Part shown: positions 48,280 through 59,610 of the stretch, piece by piece
Layout of the letters: each line of letters opens with the position of its first letter
Position numbering within the stretch: the first letter of the stretch is position 1
Source: Marchantia polymorpha subsp. ruderalis
Taxonomy: Eukaryota > Streptophyta > Marchantiopsida > Marchantiales > Marchantiaceae
NCBI GenBank assembly: GCA_037833965.1
Contig: AP031354.1
Location: 9,526,001-9,590,000 of the forward strand
Reading direction: 5' to 3'
Length of the DNA: 64,000 bases
The notes under the pieces: generated by a model
What the model was told of the DNA's origin: nothing
What the model saw: only the letters and a program-made list of their open reading frames with translations
Database searches by the model: none
Program-made: the position numbers and the translations under genes

Positions 48280-51200
48280 ATGTATGCTGCAAAGAAGTTT
48301 TCGACTTCAAGCCTTGTTCCACAAAGACCTGGACAGGTTCCTGACCCCCGTGGCTCGAACGCCGCCGGGGGATCCACGAACTCAGGGGGCAGTCCCGTCG
48401 CTTCTGGAGGTGGTGGCGGTGGATCTGCTGCGAAACAACGGCTTAGATGGACACCTGAGCTCCATGAAAGATTTGTCGATGCAGTCACCCAACTTGGTGG
48501 TGCTGACAGTGAGTTTCTGAAGTCATGTGCAAACCCTGAAATGCTTTTAAGATGACCGTTGTACGACACATCTTTTGGTATCACTTCAAGAGCCTGTAGA
48601 ATTATCTGCGAATCGCATGTCTGACATCACTCATGGGTGTGAGTGCGTAAGAGCAATCTTGGTTCCAAATTTCTATTACGCAATATTTGAAGGGTTCATG
48701 GTTTTGGGTCTCCCGCAGAGTCGTCCATGTGATGACAACCTCTCAGAAGCATTTTACGATTGCAGATGTCTTGCTTATGCCTAGGCCATTGTTCATACTA
48801 ACTTTGTGTATGTTGTTGACTTATGTTCGCAGGAGCTACTCCTAAAGGTGTGCTTAGGGTCATGGGTGTACAAGGTCTTACGATATACCATGTCAAGAGT
48901 CATCTTCAGGTCTACCATCTTTTCTTGCATCAGCCAATTGCTTTCTGCATGTTAAGTCATGCTTGGGAACTGTACCGACGAGAGGATGATCTGTGGGTAG
49001 TATTTATTTGTATGTCTAATAATCTTGATACAACAATGAGAAACGAAACGTTCAAGCAATCATTATGTGAGATTCCCTGAGTCCTGCTTGGTTGACAGTA
49101 GTTTGTTACCTCAACCACCATAAATATATTGCTTCAGTTCATAAGGTTTGCGGAGTAGTCTCTCTCTGAGTTCAATCATGAACAAAGTCACTCCTGTAAT
49201 CAGCTCAGGGCTCAGCTCGAATCCATCTAGCCGTAAGGTTTGTTGCCGATTGTTGTGTCTGAAGAAACCTTTGTTCAAGGAAGGTCTTTGCTGCATCAGT
49301 CTGTTGGGTAGTGTTGAAAATTTTGCGGTCAACTTTGCACCTATACCTGTTCTTACAGAGGTATCTGAGCATAGAGCCATCTTGCTGTCAGTCATGTCAT
49401 TGGTTGATCATTTGTATTTAGGGGTGAGTGCTATCTTTTCTTATTGTCCCTCGTAATGTACTCAGTGTTGTATGCGATTTTCAAATGTGCAGAAGTATCG
49501 ATTGGCCAAGTACATTCCAGAATCGATGTCCGATGGTGAGTGATAGGAGAATATTATAAAGATTGGAAGGTCTAGCTTGCAGTTAAAGACGTTGGAAGTT
49601 GGTCCTTGCCTAGCAGATGTACTTAGAGGGTCACATCCTAATATTTATACTTATGTTGCAGGCGGGAAATCGGAGAAGAAGAAGAACCCGGCTGACATCA
49701 TTCCATCTTTAGATGCAACTTCGTAAGTAACTACATCCGTGTATTGGTGTTAAAGTGACCGAACTGTAGATAAATCAGCCTAAATAATCCATGTGTTTTA
49801 TGACCTGTAGAGTTTTAGTGATCATGATCGTCTGAGTTGGTTCGACCCGATGTGACTTCAGATTATCTCCTTGCCTGGGTACAAAGTTTTTGCAAAATTT
49901 AGTTCCTTTTTGATTTTATACTTACCTGTTTTGGATCGTAATTTGAACAGTGGAATTCAGATTACGGAAGCATTACGTATGCAGATGGAAGTACAAAAAC
50001 GTCTCCATGAGCAATTAGAGGTACATAACCGTGTTGCGTAACCGTTATACGTTTAGTCCTTGAAGTACCAAATATACCTGAGGTGAATCACACATTTCGG
50101 GACGAAACCAATGCACTTCGGTATACTGTGGTGACGCCCCGAGCTGCGTGATGACACTGCAGTCCTTGATTCATGATCAACTACTTCTGTTGGCTTGTTG
50201 ACAGCCAACTCATCAAGTTTGTGCCTAAAGTATATGGACGGTCTCCTGCGTTCGGTTGAACCATTTTTGATAGATTCTTTTTGCCTTACCTGACCGTCAA
50301 ATGTCACTTTGCATCGATAGAGATATAGGATGCTTCACAACGTACTGACTTTATTGTAGAGAAAACTCAAGACGCTAGTTCCAAGTGATACGTTTCTCCT
50401 GACTATATCCTTCCTTCGTGGGTTGGGACTTTGCTGTACAGGTACAAAGACATCTCCAGTTACGTATTGAGGCCCAAGGTAAATATCTCCAGAAGATCAT
50501 AGAAGAGCAACAAAGACATGGAGGTCTCTTGAATGGACGTGCCGTGCCTTCTGAACCAGGTTCAGCAACATATCCAGTTCCGCTGGCAGAAATGGCCCCG
50601 GGACAAACTCCTGCTGGCGGAGTAAAGTATGATTCTACGTCGGTTTCTCTGCCTGAAGGTCCCGGAACGAGTAAACCATCCACTGAAAGCTTGGCCCCTG
50701 GTAGCAGTGTACAAGCTACTACGGAGGCACCCGCCTTGGAAACCAGTGGGCCAGTAGATCAAGCTTCAGGCCTTACGTCACAGCCTCAAGAAACGGCTCA
50801 GTTTTTAGGATACAGTAGTGCGGACAAATCTGGTGGACAAATTGCTCAGCCGCCACAGAAGAGGATTCGGCTGGATGAAAGTTCAGTACAATCCCAACCA
50901 CAGTCCGAAGCAGCCAACAATTTATCTGGTCAGGCGGCAAGTTTTCCTTCAGCCGACTCAATGTCAGTAGAGGGAGTCAGTACACCATTTCATTCCAATT
51001 CTCAGAACTATAATCCAAGTGCGCAGGAGTTTGCACCACTTTCTGCGTTTCAATCGTCTACGGGCGGATCTTTTCCGCAGCAGTCCTCGACGCAGCAAAG
51101 TGAGAATGTTCAAGGGCGAGCGCAATATCAAACAGGATTTCAGCAGCAATCTATGCAGCCGATTGACAGTAGCGTTGGCCTCGTAGCACCTCCACAACAT

Positions 51201-51440
51201 TCACCAAGACCCCAACCACCCTCACAGCCACAACTTTCTTCAACCCCTATTCGTAGTCAGTCACCCATGAGGCAAGAAGCGAGGGTTTTCTCCAGCTCTG
51301 GTGTTGACAACTTGGAGGAATCCGATAACGGTGGAGTTCCACGCAAGCCACAGTTCGGAGCTAATTCCCTGGACGTGGGGGGAGGGCAGGGACGAAACCT
51401 ACCTTCGTCTCAAACAGGAGTATATGAGCAGTGGGATTAG
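48280..51440 (+). CDS. PHL: MYB-CC transcription factor, PHL type
   Basis: Six coding exons: 48280-48508, 48833-48909, 49493-49535, 49662-49722, 49951-50020 and 50442-51440. They sum to 1479 nt (492 aa) with consistent phases. The start [15 protein letters not shown] matches the MY-x-x-KKF opening of many PHR/PHL proteins; an in-frame ATG at 48244 lies before the acceptor and is not used. A Gly-rich linker is followed by the single SHLQKYR-type MYB domain (~52-112: [16 protein letters not shown] ... [19 protein letters not shown]). The MYB-CC coiled coil (~137-185) has [20 protein letters not shown]. The last ~300 residues are Gln/Ser/Pro-rich, consistent with an activation region. The family binds P1BS-like GNATATNC sites and includes the phosphate-starvation regulators. 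The coiled coil looks closest to the PHL7-like subgroup from memory, so a direct phosphate role is not assured. Confidence 0.93.
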
Positions 51441-54154
51441 ATTATAGCTTTTCATTTAGTGAAACCCTGAAGGCGATGTCAAGCTTTTGCCAGTTTGACT
51501 TGGACTGGAACGAATATGTCGAAGATGAGGCCACTGGGTTCTTAGAGCAATGCGAGATTTAGATACTTGCACAAAGAAAGGCTTTTAGTTGGTAGCCACA
51601 ACTGAGGACCATGCAGATTTGAGCTGATGAGGATACTTGGTCTGAGCACAAGTTGATGGTCCTACCACGAATTGTTACTGGCAAGCCAATCGGCCACACC
51701 GAAGTGGAGATGTTTACGTAGAAGTAAAGTGGCTGATCTATAAGTGATTGAATATGCAAAGTTTCTAGATCTCGCCATCTACTGTCCTCCCGATTCCACC
51801 CCGGCTCGAGAAGGGTTACTACTGTTGACCCGAAAGCAGTGCAGGGTGCAAGAATCTACAGACCTGTACGGCAAAGAGGCAAGGGATTGTAGCTAGACTC
51901 CCTTATGCAATGTTCCCGCTTCCTTTTCTTGTTAGTGCGGGCAAAAGTGTTGAGGGACTAGATTTGAGTACAGTGGCTGTCTGTGGTTGATGTCCAGGAT
52001 CTGGAAGGGGCCTGGGCGTTGAAAACCTCTAAGCTGGTCTCTATTTGACGAAAGCCAGGATGTCGAGTGAAGAGGCCAGGAGCTGTCAAGAAATACTTGC
52101 CCTAACTTGTACTTTGAGAAGCGCACCCACTGGTGCTTACAGAATCTGGGGCCAGAGAGATCTGTTTAAAGTCCGGGACATGCCATGTCGCTAGGTAGAC
52201 CGACCTCCTTTCCTAATCTTCAGGAGCGGTATACTACCGATCACTTCTACCGAATTTCAGTAGAATCTACGGAGCCAGATTACCCGCCATTTCGGATATT
52301 CCTAGTACATTCACTCGGGGATTCACTAATTCCACAAGTCATCAATCAGGGTGAGCTTCGACCAAAACTGCCGTTGTGTTTCTTACGTTGCAGACCCCCT
52401 CGAAAGTCTTCGGCTGCTCGTGCTTTCAGAGGATGGTTAAAAGAGTTGGGACACTCTTTTTCTCCCTTTTGCGCTTTTGAGTCGAAATACCTTGGTACTT
52501 GATTGATGCTTGTTGTACTTTGATCGATGAAGTAATCTATCCACTATCCTTCCGGTGAACGGCAGAATTACTTGCACTTTATGCTCCAGTGAGCTAGAGA
52601 TTAGCGTTCTTGTAAAGCAGTCGATTAAATACACTTTTGAATAGAAGACTTAGAATTGAGTGAGACTTGCGACTGTCACATCATGTGTTATGACTGCAAT
52701 TCTGCTTCAACGATCTCCATTATGCAGATTAATCATTACTACTTGTTGTGGTTTATGGGGACATGTTTAGAACGTTGAATGAATCGGCTTGCTTGATTTT
52801 CGACTGCACATGATGTTAGCTGAGGTGCATGTGCAATAAGAAAACTTGCATAGCGTCCACTACTACTATGTGGTAGGAAGGTAAGTAAAGTGTTTCGCAC
52901 TTTTCATCGATTATAAAAATTCTCACTATTCTTGGTTCATTTTGTTGTCTGCTTGCCAGCTGTGGCTTGTGGCTAATTTGTTTGTATCTTTCCTGCATAA
53001 AGTAATGCGTTTGATTGTAATTTATCATGTTCTAATCAACATAATAATTTTCTTCCAAGTTTTTCTAAACCAGAGGGACCACATTGAGAGGGCAAGTCCT
53101 GTGATTGTATATGGGTTTACTAAGCTGCTCGTACTTGATCAAGAGATTTGATGCCAATGAAAATAGTATTTACATGATCGTGTGCATGTGTCTCTGGTCT
53201 TTCTTTGTAACCAGGATGCAAGGTGTTTCAGACTCTGGAATTTTATTATTTTCCATGACTAGTAGATGCCAACAGTGTCGTGTCAAGTATGAGTAGATGA
53301 TCACATATCTGCTCATATCAAATCCAATGGAAAGGAAACCACGTGAGTAAAGTTGTCACTTCCCTTGCATTTAATGTATGTGTATTTTGGAGTTTGCAAT
53401 CTGATTAACGTGAAAAGATAAAAAGATTGTTTGAGACCTAATTAAGAAATTCCTTAGGCAGCTCAGCAGCATGTATCAATCGTAATCTTGTTACAGAGGG
53501 TCGACTTTGTCACAGTCGTTAAATATTTGCCTCGATTACTGTAAGGTTTTACGACGTCTTGTTTAGGTGTAAAAAACCTATAAATTGACACTTTTGAGAG
53601 TAAACTGTGTTTTCCTATATACCAGGAGGTGATTTTACTTGGTGTACAGTCAATGTACCACTTGTTGTCAACTTGTGCCTGGGGAATTCTCGTGAACGTA
53701 CAAATTCTCTTTCATGCCCATACATGTGTATCTTCAATACTATATCACATTCTCTGGAACGTGAATTCTCGCCCATCCATACCGTACTGCCCGTACATCA
53801 GATGGACATCGTAAAACTGGTGACGATGTGGAATAATAGTGGACAACTGACGACTTACAACTGAGGAAATAACAATTCAGTGGAATGTACAACGTCCGGT
53901 AAGATACATAATATACATGAAATGGACACCATGACACCAGGACACCATGAAATGTACAAGTTACATTACGGAACCTGATCTGTTACATTCTCGGCTACCT
54001 CTTATATCCTACTATGGTAACCAGATTGTGGACCTACAACATAGTTGGTACAATCTTTGGGTCGAAGGGAAAATGGACACTGCCAAGTCCTGTGATTTGT
54101 GGACAGCTATTTTGACCCGACTTTCATTTCTCGTCCAGGCCACTGGCGAGCAAA
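51441..54154. other. 3' flank of the MYB-CC gene; no gene recognised
   Basis: The first part should be 3' untranslated region. Frames at 52185-52502 and elsewhere have no recognisable domain. A short direct repeat (AGGACACCATGAAATG-like) lies near 53915-53955. Nothing else was supported. Confidence 0.4.
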
Positions 54155-55901
54155 TCATATGTCTGTATCATCACTTTGTAACCAATGGACGTATCTCTGA
54201 AGGGAATTTCTGACCAGAGCCTTGGCATTTGTTTCGATTTCGAGGTCGAAGAATGCTCCGTAAAGCCGATCATACTCCAGCGTTTCCATGATTTTGGAGA
54301 TTCTCTGAGAGTGAGATCCAGACAGTGGGATGTAATTCGGAAACGAACGCATGACGCTGACCGCCTTCCTGTCCATAGTAACCTGCCAGAGCAAGCAAGG
54401 CGAGTGATAAAGAGCCCACAACGTCCTCTCTGAGAATTCCTTCCTAGCAAATGGGATCCTTCACGAACTACCAGACTGGTGGAGTACCAGAATGAAGACC
54501 CGTCACCGTGAGCCCAATTTGCTATCTTTTATGGTGCACAATCGAGCTGACGAGTGTTGAAATTGCCAGTCTAAGTGAGAATTAAGCGAACTAACTACAG
54601 GCTCAAAGGATGCCCACAATATGCTCTCATCTCTACAAACTAACATGCTTCGTTCGTGGTGTACCTGGAGAATGTCCCCGGAGATTACTGCACCTTTCCC
54701 ATCGGCGCCAGATGGCCAGTGCAAGATAGAGCCACCGGGGAAATGACCACCGAGGCGGACGAGCTGTATGCCATCCCACAAGGACAGAGTCTCGCCACTC
54801 CAGTAGCTCACATTCTCGTGGTCATATCCAGCCCACTTCCTGTCTCTGAAGAGCAGTCACGAAAAGGGTCAGACAGAGAGAGATGTAGCGAGGTCATCAA
54901 GACAAAACTCGCCACCATTCATCATTGAGGAGAAAGCTGATGGACGCGGAGGTGCCTACTTTTCATGCATGTACACTGGAATGTTACCGAAAGCTGCACT
55001 CCATTGTGCATTAGCACTGTAGAAATGCGGGTGCGAGATAGCTATAGCTCGCAGGCCACCTAAACCCTTGATAATGTCGATGGTAGCATCGTCCAAAAAC
55101 GTCACACAGTCGCAAAGCAGATTTCCATCTGCGCACACAGAACACCACATCCTGATCTGATCATCGAACTGCAGTCAATTACTTGTTCAGAGGAAGCTGT
55201 CTTCGCCTGAAGGCTACTTGTGAAGAAAACGGGGTCAATTTGACAGCGAAGGAAGGAAGGAAGGTGATCGTACTGGGAGTCTGAAGAAGAAACGCGCGTT
55301 GGCCTATGCCGAATTTGGGGACGGTGGCGATTCCATACAGATTCTGCTCATGCTTTTGGTACATATTTCGGTATCCTCGTTGCTTCAGTTGCTCTTGTTT
55401 GGTCCATCTCTGTCCTCCCCTGCTCGTCAGCCCAGCGTCCACAAATCAGAATCCCCTGCCTGATTCGGATTCCAAAAACCCTCAGACATGCCATGAACAT
55501 GTCTTCCACTTATGGAAAATCACACCTCCGTCTCATCTTCATAATCAAACATGAATCTGCTGTAAAATTCGTCGGAGGCAGAACTGATGGTGGATTGCAA
55601 ACAAAAGGGCAGAAAACCAGACGCGGCAAGGGATCCAGCAAATTGCAGATTGCAAATTGCTTTCCCCCGTGACGAGAACAACTCGAAAAGGGCACACCGT
55701 CCTCTTCGCAGTGAGTGAACGAGAGCACGACCGAATGAATGAACGAATGAATGAGAAGAGTCAGAGCACGAACTTGGGCACGAATTGGCGTTCGTCGACG
55801 CAGATGTGACACTCGGCTGGTGGATCGGAAGACGGTGCGAACTGAACCCCACAAGTTTCGCAGATCCAACATTCCTTATCGAGCCTCGCGACCTCCTCCA
55901 T
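54155..55901 (-). CDS. Metallo-beta-lactamase-fold protein with N-terminal zinc ribbon
   Basis: Five exons: 55774-55901, 55274-55419, 54960-55128, 54665-54845 and 54155-54382. They total 852 nt (283 aa), all phases agreeing. The start is the ATG at 55901. Residues 11-34 hold a Cys cluster (CETC at 14-17, CHIC at 31-34), a likely zinc ribbon. A bridge motif (GGQRWTKQEQL) and FGIGQRAFLLQTPNGNLLCDC follow. The MBL core has LDD, AIAISHPHFYS (His124, His126), LGGHFPGGSILHW (His182) and SGDILQ (Asp205). It ends with RSFPNYIPLS and DRLYGAFFD. The HPHFYS motif departs from the classical HxHxDH, as in a hydrolase-like MBL group seen in bacteria and plants, so the metal site may be mononuclear or altered. 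Substrate is unknown. A paralogue fragment lies at 63135-63782. Confidence 0.88.
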
Positions 55902-56680
55902 GCCTTCTCCTCTTCCGCACTCGATGCAAACAAATCTCGTGCAAACCCTGCGTTACCAAAATGGATCCGAGCTCGAGCTCGTGCGATGTCCGATTGACGA
56001 GGACGGCGAAGAGAAAGAAGAAGATACCAAATGTAGCTAGTCCAACGGGGCCATGATATCGTTAGCTGACCGGACATGTGCAGGTCAACGGGCGAGCACG
56101 TGAGTTGACCGGTGATGGGTAGATGTACGTTATCCCGAGTCCCATCTCTCTGAGTGCCAAGTGTTATCGAAACTATACACGGAACAGGAATTAGTTGATT
56201 CCGAGGATAAGGCATGTAATTGTATGAATTCAACTCACGCAGTGAGAAATAATATAATATGATTGCTTTGCCGCGACGTACAAGTCAAGGAATTTACTCG
56301 AACGAAAGAAAAGACAATTTCTACATTGTCATATACTAAGATCTACAACATCTTCAATCCGAGCCCGCATCACTAAATTCATCTACTTGGTGCAGTTTCA
56401 CATCCAGCTAAACCGTGACGGTGCTTTATGCAGGATAACACATTGAACTATTGGATCCAAACACTAACAACTATCCATAGATTTTAATTGTAAAGAGTGA
56501 GCAAGTTTTCAATACACTCATTTTGAGAAACATATTATATTGCATATATTACATACATGGTATATGTATAAATTGAAATAATTGTACTTCTAAAACATCA
56601 AAAATAATCATATAAACTCTATCGAAAGAGAAACGAAGCCATTAGAATATGACAAAGGTTAACGTCACTAGAAGGGGGTT
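55902..56680. other. Promoter side of the MBL gene and AT-rich DNA
   Basis: The GC-moderate part (55902-56250) is the presumed promoter of the leftward MBL gene. From 56250 the sequence is AT-rich with no frame of note, up to the retroelement relic. Confidence 0.4.
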
Positions 56681-56689
56681 TAAACCCAT

Positions 56690-59274
56690 TGCCCTCATTT
56701 TTTGTTCAAGAGCAAGAACCAACATGTTGGACATTTGGAGATAGTCATATGAGGAAGTATTGTACTCAAGAGTGCAGTGGAAGAGGTTCACATGCTAGAC
56801 CTTAGCCGACATTGGTTGTGTGTGATCATTGTTGTCGGGCGGATCATCCTCCAGAGCGATGTTTTGACCTTCATCCAGAGTTGAGATTTGGAGATAGAGG
56901 TCGTGGCAAAGGAGCTCCACAAGATCGAGGTGGTAGAGATGATGGTGCAGGTGCCACTGGACGGCCCATAGTGGGTGCTAAACATACCATAGAGACCGCT
57001 ATAACTGCTCGGATTAAACAATTGGAGTAGAGGCTTGCTGGGAAGGCTAGTTCTGAAGCAAGAGCTTTCACTTCTCATGATGGAGAAGATTTCTACTCTT
57101 TGGCAAGTGTAGCCCAAGTTGAGGCATCGGTTGCATTGACAAGAGTCGTTGCTCGTGCTTCAAATCCACGCGGTATGATCGTGAAGTTGGACCCTCAGAG
57201 GGGTGAGGGTGGGAGGCAAGCTAGGCTCATCCAATCATTCTTGTTGTCATAGGTGGGCATGACTTCATCCATGAACCCTACACCACCTAGTAATCATGTA
57301 GTGAGGATTGAGACATCTACATCACATGTTGCGAGCACAGAGACATCATCTAGTGCAATGATGCGGATGGCTACTTTGGTGATGAGATCTCCACTGTTTT
57401 CAATCACGAAGCTGATTGCCTCAGGATTGATGTGGCTTCTGTAATTCTCGTGTAGCAACCATGTTGTGTGAACGTGAAAATGTCACTGCCACAAGTGTCG
57501 AGATATGTGAGGGTATTGTTGAGAAGCAACCCTCAACGCCTACACTCAGAAATGAGGCAACTTGGCAGACGACATCAGCAAGGATGTACTTATTACCAGC
57601 CCGGCCAGCCATTGATTGTGATTGGATTGTCCCTAGTGTGTGTATGTTGGACAACCGGAGTGGTTTGTTTCGTTTGGTGAGTTCTACATAATATGTGTAT
57701 GTCCCAGCCAGAGTTTTGCTTGACTCTAGTGCACAACCCTTGATGTTGGCCAAGGTAACTTGCATTAGTTTGGAAGTTTGGAGATCCGAGTTGGAGCCTT
57801 GTACTTTCAAGATCAAGACATCATTTGGTAGTGCCAGTGATAGATCATACTTCATGGCCAAGGAGAGCGTATAAGTGCAGTTGAGTCATGATGACGTACA
57901 TGATAGCTCATAGCTTGTAGTTCGCGAGGTGGTTACATCAACAAAATTGTATGATGTGCTTGTTGGAGTAGTAATCTTGTATTCGATGGATTTTCAGATG
58001 GACTATTGGACAGAGATAACAACCTATTGCCCTGGTTGGCAGTTAGGAGATGGACGTATGAACGAGCTACTTGTGAGATTCATTCTAGAGCTAGACCGCT
58101 TGGATCTTCTCCTACAGTGTAGACATCTGTTGCCGGGTTTAGCGAAGTGCTTGTGTGGCTCAATAACTTGCTAGAGTGCAACATGATGGTCAACTATACT
58201 CCAGTCTATGAGGAAATGGAATGGATGCACCGGCAGTGTTCTCTTCCTTAGACGTTCCACTCTGGCGTTCTTGTCATGAGTTGCAGCTAGAAGCTGATAG
58301 GTTGGTGAAGAAGGCTTGGAGTGAAGCTTTTGAACCTAAGGAGATAGAGACATCTCAAGATATTCAGCTTTTTTGTAGTACTAGTGCGCTATCGCCATTG
58401 GTCACTGCATCCATTGCATGGGAGTACTTCCCAGAGGGCGTATGTATGTTGGATCTTTTTGGTGGAATAAACACAAGTTTGGCTGCAGTGTTGCAGTTAG
58501 GTATTCTCGTACGCATATAGTTATATGTGGAGAAGTATGAGACTACACTCAGAGTCTCCACACAATTACATGTTACATGTTACACAGTTGATGCAGCGTT
58601 ATACTTCCATATTGCTGCGATCTGTTGTCCGAACATACCAGAAGACGTTGCCTTTAGATATTTCATTGTTGGAGGCGCCAGACCTTGATCGGGTTGGCCA
58701 CATTGATCTGGTGATTGCAGGATGGCCATGCTAGGGTCACACACGTGCTGGTCATGGAGAAGGGTTGCAAGATCCTATATCTCGTATGTTTTGGGTGATG
58801 GGTGATGTTACGTATGTTAAGTTATCTCCATGTGTATCAAGCAAGTCCTCCGCCGTACATTTTAAAGAACATGCCATTGTTAGGTGACATTTGGACCTAA
58901 TTAATAGCGAGTGTACATGAGTTGCGGTCGTGAATTGGACCGGCTGTTTTGCTTGATGCAGCAAGAGTTGGAATCTGGCACATCGATCACGTTTGTGGTG
59001 GACAAACTTGTTGCCGAGGTAGGTCTTGCGACGTGCATATGACTTTGTGCAAAGCGACCATACTCTTACAATATATAGCATTTCAGATGTTGGGCAACGT
59101 TCACAATTGTTGAGGGTTGCTGATCGATCATCTATGCCGGTGGTGAACCGTGTGGAACAGCCTTGGATGATATTCTCCACGTTTGTGAGTTTCTTTACAT
59201 CACATGCTTTTAGGGATAGTGGTCTCGGGCTTGTATGGAATACTCGTGTGCAGCAATTGGTGGAAAGTTGAGAG
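56690..59274 (+). mobile_element. Degenerate retroelement with gag, protease-like and DNA methyltransferase parts
   Basis: The order on the plus strand is as follows. (1) 56725-56890: two nucleocapsid zinc-knuckle-like motifs, CWTFGDSHMRKYC (second Cys changed to Phe) and CDHCCRADHPPERC. (2) Linker rich in Ser/Thr (57200-57450). (3) 57690-58115: an aspartic-protease-like segment with ARVLLDSSAQPLML (DSG-type site changed to DSS), then YDVLVGVVILYSMDF, MDYWTE and GWQLGDGRM. (4) 58380-59271: a C5 DNA methyltransferase domain, listed separately. Many stops and frame changes show it is dead. No reverse transcriptase, integrase or LTR was seen in the interval. Gag and protease suggest an LTR element of Ty3/gypsy type, by inference. 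Confidence 0.7.
58221..59274 (+). pseudogene. C5 cytosine DNA methyltransferase domain, inactivated
   Basis: Methyltransferase motifs appear in the correct order. Motif I is MLDLFGGINTSLAAVLQLGI (58449 on), the S-adenosylmethionine site. The motif II-like YVEKYE starts at 58524, right after a stop at 58518. Motif IV is HIDLVIAGWPC at 58702-58731, followed by TAG where Gln is expected, then GHTRAGHGEG. The motif VI equivalent YILKNMPLLGD (58856 on) has Lys-Asn-Met in place of Glu-Asn-Val. The motif VIII-like RSRLWWTNL starts at 58984. A conserved tail (VADRSSMPVVNRV ... GLVWNTRVQQLVES) ends at 59271. Three reading frames are used, so at least two frameshifts occurred. It is not one of the normal plant genes MET1, CMT or DRM by domain layout. 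It stands alone next to retroelement gag and protease remnants. Catalysis is excluded in this copy. Confidence 0.75.
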
Positions 59275-59610
59275 AGTTTTCACGAATGCCAAATGTTTGT
59301 TCTTGGAAAATTTTGTATAGAGTAAATTACTTATTTGTGTCTTTCAAGTTAGACTTTGAAACTTTGTACGAGTGTGTATTGGAAGAAAACCTACATGCGA
59401 GATAGAAAATTTCATTGAGAGATTACGTCTAAAGACAAAGTTGTGTTATTTTGAAGTTCTGGGGTACAAAATCAAGATAAGAGAGCAAAAGTTTCGGACT
59501 TCTTTATTCATAGTTTTTGCCAAGTTATAGTCTAGGAGAGGTCTTTTGAATGGTTTGCATCTTATGGAAAAAGGAGTGAACAAGAAGGTTGGAAGGTTAG
59601 GTTATCCAAA

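Noticed and set aside
55520-56233. A 237-codon minus-strand frame overlapping the first MBL exon
   Set aside because: Another frame in the same place encodes the Cys-rich N-terminus that splices in phase to the MBL core. This long frame lacks any domain.
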